This document shows, piece after piece, positions 38,160-47,131 of a stretch of DNA of 64,000 bases. The stretch is from the NCBI RefSeq assembly GCF_900188375.1, contig NZ_FZOO01000008.1, positions 156,160 to 220,159 of the forward strand. The letters are read 5' to 3'. The notes beneath the pieces were generated by a model. The model had not been told where the DNA came from and searched no databases. It saw only the letters and a program-made list of their open reading frames with translations. Every line of letters begins with the position of its first letter. Position 1 is the stretch's first letter. The DNA is from Geodermatophilus pulveris (GTDB taxonomy: Bacteria > Actinomycetota > Actinomycetes > Mycobacteriales > Geodermatophilaceae). The translations under genes were made by a program, and so were the position numbers.

Positions 38160-40076
38160 GTGTCGCTCCTGCGATCGCTCCGCACCCCCGACGACCTCAA
38201 GGCGCTCCCCGCCGGGCAGCTGCCGGCCCTGGCCGCCGACATCCGGGACACGCTGGTCACCAGCGTCGCCCGGACCGGCGGGCACCTCGGCCCGAACCTG
38301 GGCGCCGTCGAGCTCACCATCGCCCTGCACCGGGTGTTCGACTCCCCGCGCGAGCCGATCGTCTTCGACACCGGCCACCAGAGCTACGTGCACAAGATGC
38401 TCACCGGCCGGGTCGAGGGCTTCGCGAAGCTGCGCCAGCGCGGCGGGCTGTCCGGCTACCCCTGCCGGGCGGAGAGCGAGCACGACTGGGTGGAGAACAG
38501 CCACGCCTCGACCTCGCTGTCCTACGCCGACGGGCTGGCCAAGGCGCTCGCCGTCCGCGGCGAGCACCGGCCGGTCGTGGCGGTCATCGGCGACGGCGCG
38601 CTCACCGGCGGCATGGCCTGGGAGGCGCTGAACAACATCGCCGGCGCCCGGGACCGGCCGGTGGTCATCGTGGTCAACGACAACGGCCGCTCCTACTCGC
38701 CGACCATCGGCGGGGTCGCCGACGCCCTGGCCTCGCTGCGGCTGCGCCCGGGCTACGAGCAGATGCTGCTCGCCGTCCGCCAGGCCCTGCACCGCGCCCC
38801 GGTCGTCGGCTCGGCGCTGTTCGACGCGCTGCACGCCGTCAAGAAGGGCCTGAAGGACGTCCTGTCCCCGCAGGGCATGTTCGAGGACCTCGGGCTGAAG
38901 TACATCGGCCCGGTCGACGGCCACGACATCCGGGCGATGGAGTCCGCGCTGCGCCGGGCCCGGGCCTTCGGCGGGCCGGTCATCGTGCACGCGGTCACCA
39001 CCAAGGGCTTCGGCTACGCGCCGGCCGAGACCGACCAGCTCGACGCCTGGCACGCCACCGGGGTGTTCGACCCCGACAGCGGCGCCAGCGCCGCCACCGC
39101 CGGCCGGGACTGGACGACGGCCTTCGGCGACGAGCTGGCGCGGATCGGCGCCGAGCGCTCCGACGTCGTGGCGATCACCGCCGCGATGCTGCACCCCACC
39201 GGGCTGACCGCCTTCGCCGAGCGCTTCCCGGAGCGCACCTACGACGTGGGCATCGCCGAGCAGCACGCGCTCACCTCGGCCGCGGGGCTGGCCATGGGCG
39301 GGCTGCACCCGGTGGTCGCCGTCTACTCGACGTTCCTCAACCGGGCCTTCGACCAGCTGCTCATGGACGTCGCGCTGCACCGCCAGCCGGTGACCGTCGT
39401 CCTGGACCGGGCCGGGGTCACCGGCAGCGACGGCGCCTCGCACAACGGCATGTGGGACATGTCGATCCTCTCCGTCGTCCCCGGGCTGCGCCTGGCCGCG
39501 CCCCGCGACGAGCCGACGCTGCGCGAGGCGCTGCGCGAGGCGGTCCAGGTGACCGACGGGCCCACCGTCGTGCGGTTCCCCAAGGGCACCCCGCCGGTGG
39601 ACGTCCCGGCGCTGGAGCGGCGCGGGCCGGTCGACGTGCTGCGGCGCGGTGCGGCGGCCGAGGTGCTGCTGGTCGCCGTCGGCTCGATGGTCCCGGTGTG
39701 CCTGGCCGCCGCGGAGCGGGCCGCCGACCACGGCATCGAGGTCACCGTCGTCGACCCGCGGTGGGTGCTGCCGGTCGCGACCGAGCTGGTGGACCTGGCC
39801 GCCGCGCACCGGCTGGTGGTCACCGTCGAGGACGGCGGGCGGGCCGGCGGTGTCGGCACCACGCTGACCCAGGCGCTGCAGGACCGCGGCGTCGACGTCC
39901 CGCTGCGGTCGCTCGGCCTGCCGCAGGCGTTCCTCGAGCACGGCAGCGTCGGCCAGGTGCTCGCCGACGTGGGCCTCACCGAGCAGGACGTCGCCCGCCG
40001 CATCGCCGAGTGGACGGCGGTGCTGGCCGAGCGCGCCGAGGGCGGCGTGGCCGAGGTGGTCGAGGAGCGGCCGTGA
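38160..40076 (+). CDS. dxs: 1-deoxy-D-xylulose-5-phosphate synthase
   Basis: A 638-residue thiamine-diphosphate enzyme condensing pyruvate and glyceraldehyde 3-phosphate, first step of the MEP isoprenoid pathway and a source of DXP for thiamine and pyridoxal. TPP/Mg motif [16 protein letters not shown], substrate residues in [14 protein letters not shown], middle-domain [18 protein letters not shown] with the catalytic Glu, and [15 protein letters not shown] are present. GTG 38160 ([13 protein letters not shown]) is preferred; an in-frame ATG at 38139 overlaps the ribosome-binding site GGAGAGGA. A -10-like TACAGT lies at 38096-38101. The stop TGA is the first part of a family B repeat. Confidence 0.93.
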   Translation: MSLLRSLRTPDDLKALPAGQLPALAADIRDTLVTSVARTGGHLGPNLGAVELTIALHRVFDSPREPIVFDTGHQSYVHKMLTGRVEGFAKLRQRGGLSGYPCRAESEHDWVENSHASTSLSYADGLAKALAVRGEHRPVVAVIGDGALTGGMAWEALNNIAGARDRPVVIVVNDNGRSYSPTIGGVADALASLRLRPGYEQMLLAVRQALHRAPVVGSALFDALHAVKKGLKDVLSPQGMFEDLGLKYIGPVDGHDIRAMESALRRARAFGGPVIVHAVTTKGFGYAPAETDQLDAWHATGVFDPDSGASAATAGRDWTTAFGDELARIGAERSDVVAITAAMLHPTGLTAFAERFPERTYDVGIAEQHALTSAAGLAMGGLHPVVAVYSTFLNRAFDQLLMDVALHRQPVTVVLDRAGVTGSDGASHNGMWDMSILSVVPGLRLAAPRDEPTLREALREAVQVTDGPTVVRFPKGTPPVDVPALERRGPVDVLRRGAAAEVLLVAVGSMVPVCLAAAERAADHGIEVTVVDPRWVLPVATELVDLAAAHRLVVTVEDGGRAGGVGTTLTQALQDRGVDVPLRSLGLPQAFLEHGSVGQVLADVGLTEQDVARRIAEWTAVLAERAEGGVAEVVEERP

Positions 40077-40156
40077 CCGAGCTCGCGAGGTCACACGAGG
40101 ATGCAGCATCGCCTGCGATCACGGTGCTGACGAGCGGCAGCGAGGAAACGCCGTGA
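40073..40156 (+). repeat. Family B intergenic repeat, copy 2
   Basis: Starts GTGACCGAG and ends GCGAGGAAACGCCGTGA. It spans exactly from the dxs stop codon to the start codon of the thiamine-binding gene and includes both. The opening stem is GTGACC/GGTCAC. It is 84 bp, three longer than the other copies. Confidence 0.8.
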
Positions 40157-40431
40157 TCGCCGAGATCCAGGTCGCGCCCTCGCCGGCCGGGACGCCGGAG
40201 GACCCGCACGCGCACGTCGAGGCGGCCGTCCGGGTCATCCAGGCGTCCGGCCTCCGGCACGAGGTCGGCGCGCTGGGCACGACGATCGAGGGTGAGCCCG
40301 ACGCGGTGTGGGCCACCCTCCGTGCGGCGCACGAGGCGATGTTCGCCGCCGGTGCGACCAGCGGGATCTCGCACGTCAAGGTCGCCTCGGTGGACCGGAC
40401 GATGGACAGCCTCACCGCCAGGTTCCGCTGA
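40153..40431 (+). CDS. Thiamine-binding (DUF77/MTH1187-type) protein
   Basis: A 92-residue ferredoxin-like protein: MIAEIQVAPSPAGTP at the start, GLRHEVGALGTTIEGEPDAV in the middle, and ISHVKVASVDRTMDS at the end. These match the DUF77 family, whose members bind thiamine-like or pyrimidine ligands as dimers. Placement directly after dxs, a thiamine-diphosphate enzyme whose product also feeds thiamine synthesis, makes a thiamine link attractive but unproven. The GTG start codon is given by the repeat. Confidence 0.85.
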   Translation: MIAEIQVAPSPAGTPEDPHAHVEAAVRVIQASGLRHEVGALGTTIEGEPDAVWATLRAAHEAMFAAGATSGISHVKVASVDRTMDSLTARFR

Positions 40432-40435
40432 GCGG

Positions 40436-40482
40436 GTGCGCCGGCGCCCCGTTCCCCCGCCGGGGACCGGGCGCCGGCGCAC
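40436..40482. terminator. Bidirectional terminator between the thiamine-binding gene and the fadJ-like gene
   Basis: A perfect 14 bp stem GTGCGCCGGCGCCC / GGGCGCCGGCGCAC with a 19-base GC-rich loop, four bases past the thiamine-binding gene stop and 12 bp before the end of the convergent gene. Confidence 0.85.
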
Positions 40483-40494
40483 ACCCTCGGCTCC

Positions 40495-42582
40495 TCAGGC
40501 GGGCAGGGACGCCACCCCGCGCGGCAGGAACCGCGCGCCGGTGACCCGCTCGGACACCCCGGTGCGGTCGAGGTAGGCGGAGATGCCGCCCAGCCAGAAC
40601 GGCCAGCCGGCGCCCAGGAGCATGCACAGGTCGACGTCCTGCACCGCCTGCACGACGCCCTCGTCGAGCATCAGCCGGATCTCCTGGGCCAGCGCGCCTG
40701 CCGCGCGCTCGCGCACCTGCTCCCCGGTGAGCGGGGCGTCGCCGGCATCGATGCCCGCGAGGTCGGGGTCGACCGCGCCCGGCTCGGAGTACACGCTCGT
40801 CGTGCCCAGCTCGACCATCCGCCGCAGCCCCTCGCCGACGGCGAACCGGTCGGGGAAGGCCTCGTGCATCCGCTCGGCGACGTGCAGCGCCACCGGCGGG
40901 CCGACCAGCGTGAGCAGCTCGAACGGCGTCATCGGCAGGCCCAGCGGGTCCAGCGCACGCTCGGCGACGGCGACCGGCGTGCCCTGCTCGACGGCGGCGG
41001 TGACCTCGCCGAGGAACCGGGTGAGCAGCCGGTTGACCACGAACGCCGGGGCGTCGGCGACCAGCACGCAGGACTTCTTCAGCGCCTTCCCGACGGCGAA
41101 GGCGGTGGCCAGCGTGGCGTCGTCGGTCCGCTCGGCGCGCACCACCTCCACCAGCGGCAGGACGGCGACCGGGTTGAAGAAGTGCAGGCCCACCACCCGC
41201 TCCGGGTGCGCCAGCTTGGCGGCCATCTCGGTCACCGACAGCGCCGAGGTGTTGGTGGCCAGCACGCACTCCGGCGAGACCACGGCCTCCACCTCGGCGA
41301 ACACCTGCTGCTTGACCGACATCTCCTCGAACACCGCCTCGACGACCAGGTCGGCGTCGGCGAAGGCGGCCTTGTCCAGCGCGCCGGTCACCAGGCCCGT
41401 GAGCCGGTTGAGCCGGTCCGGCGACAGCCGGCCGCGGGCGGCCAGCTCCGCCAGCTGGCCGTGCACCCAGCCGACGCCCTTGTCCACCCGCGCCTGGTCG
41501 ACGTCGGTGAGGACGACGGGCACCTCCAGCCGCCGCACCAGCAGCAGCGCCAGCTGGGAGGCCATCAGCCCGGCCCCGACCACGCCGACCCTGGTGACCG
41601 GGCGGGCCAGCCCCTCGTCGGGGGCACCGGCCGGCCGCTTCGCCCGCTTGCTCACCAGGTCGAAGGCGTACAGCGAGGCCCGCAGCTCGTCGCTCATCAG
41701 CAGGTCGGCCAGCGCGGCGTCCTCGGCGGCGGTGCCGGCGGTGAACGCCTCGCCGTCGACGCCGTCGCGGGCGAGGTCGAGCAGCTCGACGGCCCGCAGG
41801 GCGCCGGGGGAGGCGTTGCGGGTGCGGGCCGCGACGATGCCGCGGGCGCGGGCGATCGCGTCGTCCCACGCCCCCCGGTCCACCGGCCGGCGGGTGACCG
41901 TCACGTCCCCGGCGAGGACGCCGGCGGCCCACTCCAGCGAGCGCTCGAGGAAGTCGGCCGGCTCGAACAGCGCGTCGGCGATGCCGAGCCTCGCCGCCCT
42001 GGGTCCCGGCGTCATCCGGTTCTGCGCCAGCGCGTTCTCCACGGCCACCGTGACCGCCGCGTCGATGCCGATCAGGTTCGGCAGCAGCTGGGTGCCGCCC
42101 CACCCGGGCACCAGGCCGAGGAAGACCTCGGGCAGGCCGACGACGGCGGTGCTGGAGACGGTCCGGTAGGAGCAGTGCAGGGCCAGCTCCAGGCCGCCGC
42201 CGAGCGCCCCGCCGTTGACGAACGCGAACGTCGGGACGCCGGCGTCCTTGAGCCGGCGGAAGACCCGGTGGCCGGTCTCGGCGAGCTCCCGCGCCTGGCC
42301 GGCCGAGGTGACCGCCGGGACGCCGGAGAGGTCGGCGCCGACGGCGAAGACGAACGGCTTGCCGGTGACGGCGATCGCCGCCGGTGCCGGCGTGTGCGCC
42401 TCGATCGCGTCGAGCGCGGCGTCCAGCGACGCCAGCCCGCCGGGGCCGAAGGTGGACGGGCGGGTGTGGTCGTGCCCGTTGTCGAGGGTGACCAGCGCGA
42501 TCTCGCCGGCCAGGCCGGGCACCCGCAGGTACCGGACCCTCGCCTCGGTCACGACCTCGCTGGCGAACACCGCGGCGGTCAC
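40495..42582 (-). CDS. Bifunctional enoyl-CoA hydratase / 3-hydroxyacyl-CoA dehydrogenase (FadB/FadJ type)
   Basis: A 695-residue fusion. The hydratase/isomerase crotonase domain (1-260) has FVFAVGADLSGV and NGGALGGGLELALHCSY (oxyanion loop) and GLPEVFLGLVPGWGGTQLLP with the catalytic Glu. The NAD domain begins at TRVGVVGAGLMASQ (about 330) and the 3HCDH C-terminal domains follow: HFFNPVAVLPLVEVV, then PAFVVNRLLTRFLGE. It carries out two steps of fatty-acid beta-oxidation and acts with the thiolase whose stop overlaps its GTG start (GTGA). Confidence 0.92.
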   Translation of the reverse strand: MTAAVFASEVVTEARVRYLRVPGLAGEIALVTLDNGHDHTRPSTFGPGGLASLDAALDAIEAHTPAPAAIAVTGKPFVFAVGADLSGVPAVTSAGQARELAETGHRVFRRLKDAGVPTFAFVNGGALGGGLELALHCSYRTVSSTAVVGLPEVFLGLVPGWGGTQLLPNLIGIDAAVTVAVENALAQNRMTPGPRAARLGIADALFEPADFLERSLEWAAGVLAGDVTVTRRPVDRGAWDDAIARARGIVAARTRNASPGALRAVELLDLARDGVDGEAFTAGTAAEDAALADLLMSDELRASLYAFDLVSKRAKRPAGAPDEGLARPVTRVGVVGAGLMASQLALLLVRRLEVPVVLTDVDQARVDKGVGWVHGQLAELAARGRLSPDRLNRLTGLVTGALDKAAFADADLVVEAVFEEMSVKQQVFAEVEAVVSPECVLATNTSALSVTEMAAKLAHPERVVGLHFFNPVAVLPLVEVVRAERTDDATLATAFAVGKALKKSCVLVADAPAFVVNRLLTRFLGEVTAAVEQGTPVAVAERALDPLGLPMTPFELLTLVGPPVALHVAERMHEAFPDRFAVGEGLRRMVELGTTSVYSEPGAVDPDLAGIDAGDAPLTGEQVRERAAGALAQEIRLMLDEGVVQAVQDVDLCMLLGAGWPFWLGGISAYLDRTGVSERVTGARFLPRGVASLPA

Positions 42583-43802
42583 TCGTCTGCTCCTTCCCAG
42601 GCGGGGTTCTCCCAGATGACGGTGGCGCCCATGCCCAGGCCCACGCACATGGCGGTGAGGCCGTAGCGGACGTCGGGCCGCTCGGCGAACTGGCGGGACA
42701 GCTGGGTCATCAGCCGCACGCCGGAGGAGGCCAGCGGGTGGCCGACGGCGATCGCGCCGCCCCACGGGTTGACCCGCTCGTCGTCGTCGGCGATGCCGAA
42801 GTGGTCGAGGAAGGCGAGCACCTGGACGGCGAAGGCCTCGTTGAGCTCGAACAGCCCGATGTCGCCGATGGCCAGGCCGGTGCGGGCCAGCGCGCGCTCG
42901 GTGGAGGGCACCGGGCCGACGCCCATGACCTCGGGCTCGACGCCGGCGAAGCCGTAGCCGACCAGCCGCATGCCGGCGGTGAGCCCCAGCTCGGCGGCCA
43001 CCTCCTCGGCGGCCAGGATGCAGCCGGTGGCGCCGTCGTTGAGGCCCGCCGCGTTGCCGGCGGTCACGTGGCCGTGCGGGCGGAACGGGGTCTTGAGCGT
43101 GGCCAGCCCGTCGGGGGTGGTGCCCGGCCGCGGCGGCTCGTCGGCGGTGGCCAGGCCCCAGCCGTGCTCGGCGCTGCGGGTGGCGACGCTGACCAGCTCC
43201 GGGCCGATCTGCCCGTTGGCCACGGCCTCGGCGTACCGCTGCTGGCTGGCCAGCGCGAAGGAGTCGGCCCGCTCCCGGGTCAGGTGCGGGAAGCGGTCGT
43301 GCAGGTTCTCCGCGGTGGAGCCCATGACCAGCGCCGAGCCGTCGACCAGCTGCTCGCTGAAGAACCGCGGGTTGGGATCGGCGCCCTCGCCCATCGGGTG
43401 GCGGCCCATGTGCTCGACACCGCCGGCGATGGCGACGTCGTAGGCGCCGAACGCGATGCCGCTGGCGGTGGTGGTCACGGCGGTCATGGCGCCGGCGCAC
43501 ATCCGGTCGATGGCGTAGCCCGGGACGGACGCGGGCAGCCCGGCCAGCAGCGCGGCGGTGCGGCCGATGGTGAGGCCCTGGTCGCCGACCTGGGTGCTGG
43601 CGGCGATGGCCACCTCGTCGACCCGCTCGGCCGGCAGCGCCGGGTTGCGGCGCAGCAGCTCGCGGATGACGCGGACGACGAGGTCGTCGGCGCGGGTCTC
43701 GGCGTAGACGCCCTTCGGGCCGGCCTTGCCGAAGGGGGTGCGCACGCCGTCGACGAAGACGACCTCGCGCAGCGAGCGTGACGGCCGCTCTCGGGATGAC
43801 AC
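42579..43802 (-). CDS. fadA: Acetyl-CoA acyltransferase (thiolase, FadA type)
   Basis: A 407-residue thiolase. The acyl-carrying Cys is C102 in IDRMCAGAM; the His of the second active motif lies in NPWGGAIAVGHPLASSG; and the second Cys is in TAMCVGLGMG. It cleaves 3-ketoacyl-CoA, the last step of beta-oxidation, with the bifunctional enzyme overlapping downstream. The GTG start at 43802 is preceded by GGAGG at good spacing. The 104 bp before the RNase D gene end hold no gene. Confidence 0.92.
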   Translation of the reverse strand: MSSRERPSRSLREVVFVDGVRTPFGKAGPKGVYAETRADDLVVRVIRELLRRNPALPAERVDEVAIAASTQVGDQGLTIGRTAALLAGLPASVPGYAIDRMCAGAMTAVTTTASGIAFGAYDVAIAGGVEHMGRHPMGEGADPNPRFFSEQLVDGSALVMGSTAENLHDRFPHLTRERADSFALASQQRYAEAVANGQIGPELVSVATRSAEHGWGLATADEPPRPGTTPDGLATLKTPFRPHGHVTAGNAAGLNDGATGCILAAEEVAAELGLTAGMRLVGYGFAGVEPEVMGVGPVPSTERALARTGLAIGDIGLFELNEAFAVQVLAFLDHFGIADDDERVNPWGGAIAVGHPLASSGVRLMTQLSRQFAERPDVRYGLTAMCVGLGMGATVIWENPAWEGADE

Positions 43803-43906
43803 AGGACCTCCGCGGGGGTGGGGAACCGGCCGGGACGGCGCGGCACCCGACAAGTTACCCGCCGGTAACCGACGGACCAAGCGGTCCCATGCCTCCGAGC
43901 GACCTC

Positions 43907-45142
43907 TCAGGCGCGGGTGAGCGCGTCGGCGAGCACGTCGCGGGTGAGCCCGACCTGCCACTCGCGGGCGCCACCGGCGCACAGCGCCGCGGCCACCGTG
44001 TCGGCGTCCCGGGGCTCGGGCGGGCTCCACATGAGCCGGCGCACCAGGTCGGGGGAGACCAGGTTCTCCACCGGGACGGCGTGCGCCGCGGCCAGCCCGG
44101 CCAGCGCGGCGCGGGCGGCCCGCAGCCGGGTGGCGGCCGCCGGGTCGCGGTCGGCCCAGCGGTTGGCCGGCGGCGGGCCCTCGCTGGGCCGGCTGTGCTG
44201 CGGCAGCTCGGTCTCCGGCAGCTCCCGGCCGCGTGCCAGGGCGCCGAACCAGGTGTCGACCAGCCGGCGGTTGGCCCGGCCGCGGAAGACGGGCAGCTCG
44301 AGCAGCGCGGCCTCCGTCCGCGGGTCGGCCTGCACCGCGGACACCATCGCCGCGTCCGGCAGCACCCGTCCCGGGGCGACGTCGCGGCGGCGGGCCAGCT
44401 CGTCGCGGGCCTGCCACAGCGACCGCAGCATGCCCAGCTGCCGGCGGTCGCGCAGCCCGTGCACCCCCGACGTCCGCCGCCACGGGTCCGGCTTGGGCGC
44501 CGGCGGGCCGGCGGCGAGGATGGCGTCGAACTCCTGCCGCGCCCACTCGGTCTTGCCCTGCTCCGCCAGGAGCCCGGCCAGCGCGTCGCGCAGGTCGACG
44601 AGCACCTCGACGTCCAGCGCGGCGTAGACCAGCCACTCCTCCGGCAGCGGCCGGGTGCTCCAGTCGGCGGCGGAGTGGCCCTTCTGCAGCGAGAACCCGA
44701 GCAGGGACTCGACGACGGCGCCCAGGCCCACCCGCGGCAGGCCGGCCAGCCGGGCAGCCAGCTCGGTGTCGAACAGCCGCGTCGGCACCAGCCCGATCTC
44801 GGCCAGGCAGGGCAGGTCCTGGTTGGCCGCGTGCAGCACCCACTCGGCGTCCGCGATCGCCGCCTGCACCACCGACAGGTCCGGCAGCGGCACGGGGTCG
44901 ACCAGGCCGGTGCCCGCGCCGGCGCGGCGCAGCTGCACCAGGTAGGCCCGCTGGCCGTAGCGGTAGCCGGAGGCGCGCTCGGCGTCCACGGCGACCGGGC
45001 CGGTGCCGGCGGCCAGCGCCTCGGCGTAGCCGGCCAGCGCGGGTGGGGTCTCGATGACCGGTGGCAGCCCGTCGCGGGGAGCGAGGAGGGGGACCGCCGG
45101 GGGAGCGGCCGGCTCGTCGTCCGGGAGGGGCGCGGTACTCAG
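43907..45142 (-). CDS. Ribonuclease D / HRDC-domain 3'-5' exonuclease
   Basis: About 411 residues. The DnaQ-like exonuclease fold has Exo [12 protein letters not shown] (D-x-E), Exo [12 protein letters not shown] and Exo [15 protein letters not shown] (Y-x3-D), all present. An HRDC domain follows from about 210 ([20 protein letters not shown]) and a second helical HRDC-like block from 290. It trims tRNA or other RNA 3' ends. The start is uncertain: no ATG/GTG fits well, but a CTG at 45142 lies seven bases after AAGGTGGA; a far upstream GTG at 45289 is possible. Matches Rv2681 by position. Confidence 0.85.
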   Translation of the reverse strand: MSTAPLPDDEPAAPPAVPLLAPRDGLPPVIETPPALAGYAEALAAGTGPVAVDAERASGYRYGQRAYLVQLRRAGAGTGLVDPVPLPDLSVVQAAIADAEWVLHAANQDLPCLAEIGLVPTRLFDTELAARLAGLPRVGLGAVVESLLGFSLQKGHSAADWSTRPLPEEWLVYAALDVEVLVDLRDALAGLLAEQGKTEWARQEFDAILAAGPPAPKPDPWRRTSGVHGLRDRRQLGMLRSLWQARDELARRRDVAPGRVLPDAAMVSAVQADPRTEAALLELPVFRGRANRRLVDTWFGALARGRELPETELPQHSRPSEGPPPANRWADRDPAAATRLRAARAALAGLAAAHAVPVENLVSPDLVRRLMWSPPEPRDADTVAAALCAGGAREWQVGLTRDVLADALTRA

Positions 45143-45317
45143 AGCAGGTCCACCTTCTCGACAGCGGGTACGGCGCGCGCCCGCGCGGCACGGACCGCGG
45201 CGGCCCCCGGGGAGGGGCGCCGGCGCGCGGGTGCCAGGCAGACCCGGGACCCCGATGGTAGTGAGTGCCCGGCCTGCCGGGCCGGGCACCCGCTGGGGTG
45301 CGCCGTCGGTGGTGGGC

Positions 45318-45920
45318 TCAGGGGGTGGCCGGCCCGAGCAGCCGGACGCCGGGCGGCGGCAGCCCGGCCGCGGTGCCCAGCACGTCCAGCCACGCGCTCA
45401 GGTGCCGGTCCAGCCGGCCGTCGTCCGGGGTCCAGGAGGCGCGGATCTCCACGTCGACCGAGTGCTCGGGGCCGGCCAGCTCGCCGAAGCGGGTCGAGGC
45501 GGTGCGGGTGACGGTGCCGCCCAGCGCGTGCGACGTGGCGCCGCAGTCGGCGAGGGCGTCGGTCAGCCAGCTCCAGGCGACCTCGGAGAACATCGCGTCG
45601 TCGACCATGTGCTCGTCGGTGGTGGCCGACAGGTAGCCGACGCAGCGGGTGGTGCCGGCCCAGGCGTCGTGGCCGGCCGGGTCGTGCAGGACGATGAACC
45701 GGCCGGTGGCGACCTCGACGAGCTCGTCGCCGTCGGGCTCGGTGACCAGCGCCCCCACCGCGAACGCGTGCGGCGCCAGCCGCTGCGGCGCCGGGATGGC
45801 CTCCAGGACGATCTCGGGCCGGGTGGTCACGCCGGCCAGCGCCTCCAGCGCAGCGCGGAACTCCTCCGGCGGCTCGCCGCCCGCGCGGTCCCCGGGACCG
45901 GGGAGGCTGGAAGGCTCCAC
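45318..45920 (-). CDS. DUF3000 family protein
   Basis: A 200-residue protein with the DUF3000 signature: [20 protein letters not shown] near the N-terminus, [35 protein letters not shown] and a C-terminal [15 protein letters not shown]. It is an actinobacterial family found next to hemE (Rv2680 type), function unknown. GTG 45920 is used. Divergent from hemE across 72 bp and upstream of the RNase D gene on the same strand (175 bp gap). Confidence 0.88.
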   Translation of the reverse strand: MEPSSLPGPGDRAGGEPPEEFRAALEALAGVTTRPEIVLEAIPAPQRLAPHAFAVGALVTEPDGDELVEVATGRFIVLHDPAGHDAWAGTTRCVGYLSATTDEHMVDDAMFSEVAWSWLTDALADCGATSHALGGTVTRTASTRFGELAGPEHSVDVEIRASWTPDDGRLDRHLSAWLDVLGTAAGLPPPGVRLLGPATP

Positions 45921-45992
45921 GTCCGCAGGGTAGGTCGCCGGACCGCCCGCTGCTGCCGACGCGCCGCACGGGGTCTGGGAGGATGGGACGTC

Positions 45993-47054
45993 GTGACCGC
46001 CGTTCCCGCTCCGACGCCCGCGCCCCTCCCCGCCGAGTCGGACCTGGTGCGGGCCGCCCGCGGCCTGCCGGTGCGGCGCACCCCGGTGTGGTTCATGCGC
46101 CAGGCCGGCCGCTCGCTGCCGGAGTACCGGGCGCTGCGGGCCGGCACCCGGATGCTCGAGGCCTGCCAGGACCCGGACCTGGTCACCGAGATCACCCTGC
46201 AGCCGGTGCGCCGGCACGGGGTGGACGCCGCCATCCTCTTCTCCGACATCGTGCTGCCGCTGGTGGTCGCCGGCGTCGACATCGACATCAAGCCCGGGGT
46301 CGGCCCGGTGATCGCCCAGCCGGTGCGCACCGTCGCCGACGTGGCCGCGCTGCCGCCGCTGGAGCCCGACCGGCTGGACTTCCTGGCCACCGCCGTGCGC
46401 CGGCTGGTCGCCGAGCTCGGGGGCACGCCGCTGATCGGCTTCGCCGGCGCGCCGTTCACCCTGGCCACCTACCTCATCGAGGGCGGGCCGTCGAAGGAGC
46501 ACGCCCGCACCAAGGCGTTCATGTACGCCGAGCCGGAGGCGTGGGGCCGGCTGCTGGACCGGCTGGCCGTCTCCGCCGCCACCTTCCTCACCACCCAGGC
46601 CGACGCCGGCGCCTCCGCGGTGCAGCTGTTCGACTCCTGGGCCGGGGTGCTGTCGGCGGCCGACTACGCCGAGCGGGTGCTGCCGCACTCCCGCGCGGTG
46701 TTCGACGCCCTGGGCGACCGGGACCTGCCGCGCATCCACTTCGGCGTGGGCACCGGGGAGCTGCTGCCGCTGCTCGGGGACGCCGGGGCCGACGTCGTGG
46801 GCGTCGACTGGCGGGTGCCCCTGGACGAGGCCGCCCGCCGGGTGGGCCCGGACCGGTCGCTGCAGGGCAACCTCGACCCCGCCGTCCTGCTCGCCGACCG
46901 GGCCAGCGTCGACCGCGAGGTGCGCCGGGTGGTCGCCCAGGGCCGGGCCGCGCGGGGCCACGTGTTCAACCTCGGCCACGGCGTGCTGCCCGACACCGAC
47001 CCCGGGGTGCTCACCGCCGTCGTCGACCTGGTGCACGAGCTGACGGCGACGTGA
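45993..47054 (+). CDS. hemE: Uroporphyrinogen decarboxylase
   Basis: A 353-residue haem-pathway enzyme making coproporphyrinogen [16 protein letters not shown] (about 33-45) is the substrate-binding signature 1, [18 protein letters not shown] is signature 2, and [16 protein letters not shown] is the C-terminal motif; the catalytic Asp sits in [10 protein letters not shown]. The GTG start at 45993 follows GGGAGGA. Its stop TGA is the first codon of a family B repeat that leads into hemG. Genes hemE-hemG-hemQ make a compact haem segment. Confidence 0.95.
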   Translation: MTAVPAPTPAPLPAESDLVRAARGLPVRRTPVWFMRQAGRSLPEYRALRAGTRMLEACQDPDLVTEITLQPVRRHGVDAAILFSDIVLPLVVAGVDIDIKPGVGPVIAQPVRTVADVAALPPLEPDRLDFLATAVRRLVAELGGTPLIGFAGAPFTLATYLIEGGPSKEHARTKAFMYAEPEAWGRLLDRLAVSAATFLTTQADAGASAVQLFDSWAGVLSAADYAERVLPHSRAVFDALGDRDLPRIHFGVGTGELLPLLGDAGADVVGVDWRVPLDEAARRVGPDRSLQGNLDPAVLLADRASVDREVRRVVAQGRAARGHVFNLGHGVLPDTDPGVLTAVVDLVHELTAT

Positions 47055-47131
47055 CCGAGCGGGCGAGGTCACGCATGAGCACAGCACCCGGGCGCACGGG
47101 CGCCACGAGCGCCGGCGAGGCGGGCCCGTGA
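47051..47131 (+). repeat. Family B intergenic repeat, copy 3
   Basis: Starts GTGACCGAGCGGGCGAGG and ends GGCGAGGCGGGCCCGTGA. It fills the interval from the hemE stop to the hemG start, both codons included. Stem GTGACC/GGTCAC; cores ACAGCA and ACGAGCG as in the other copies; 81 bp. Confidence 0.8.

Noticed and set aside
45054..45992. Extension of the hemE frame upstream
   Set aside because: Runs antisense through DUF3000; hemE homology starts near 45993.
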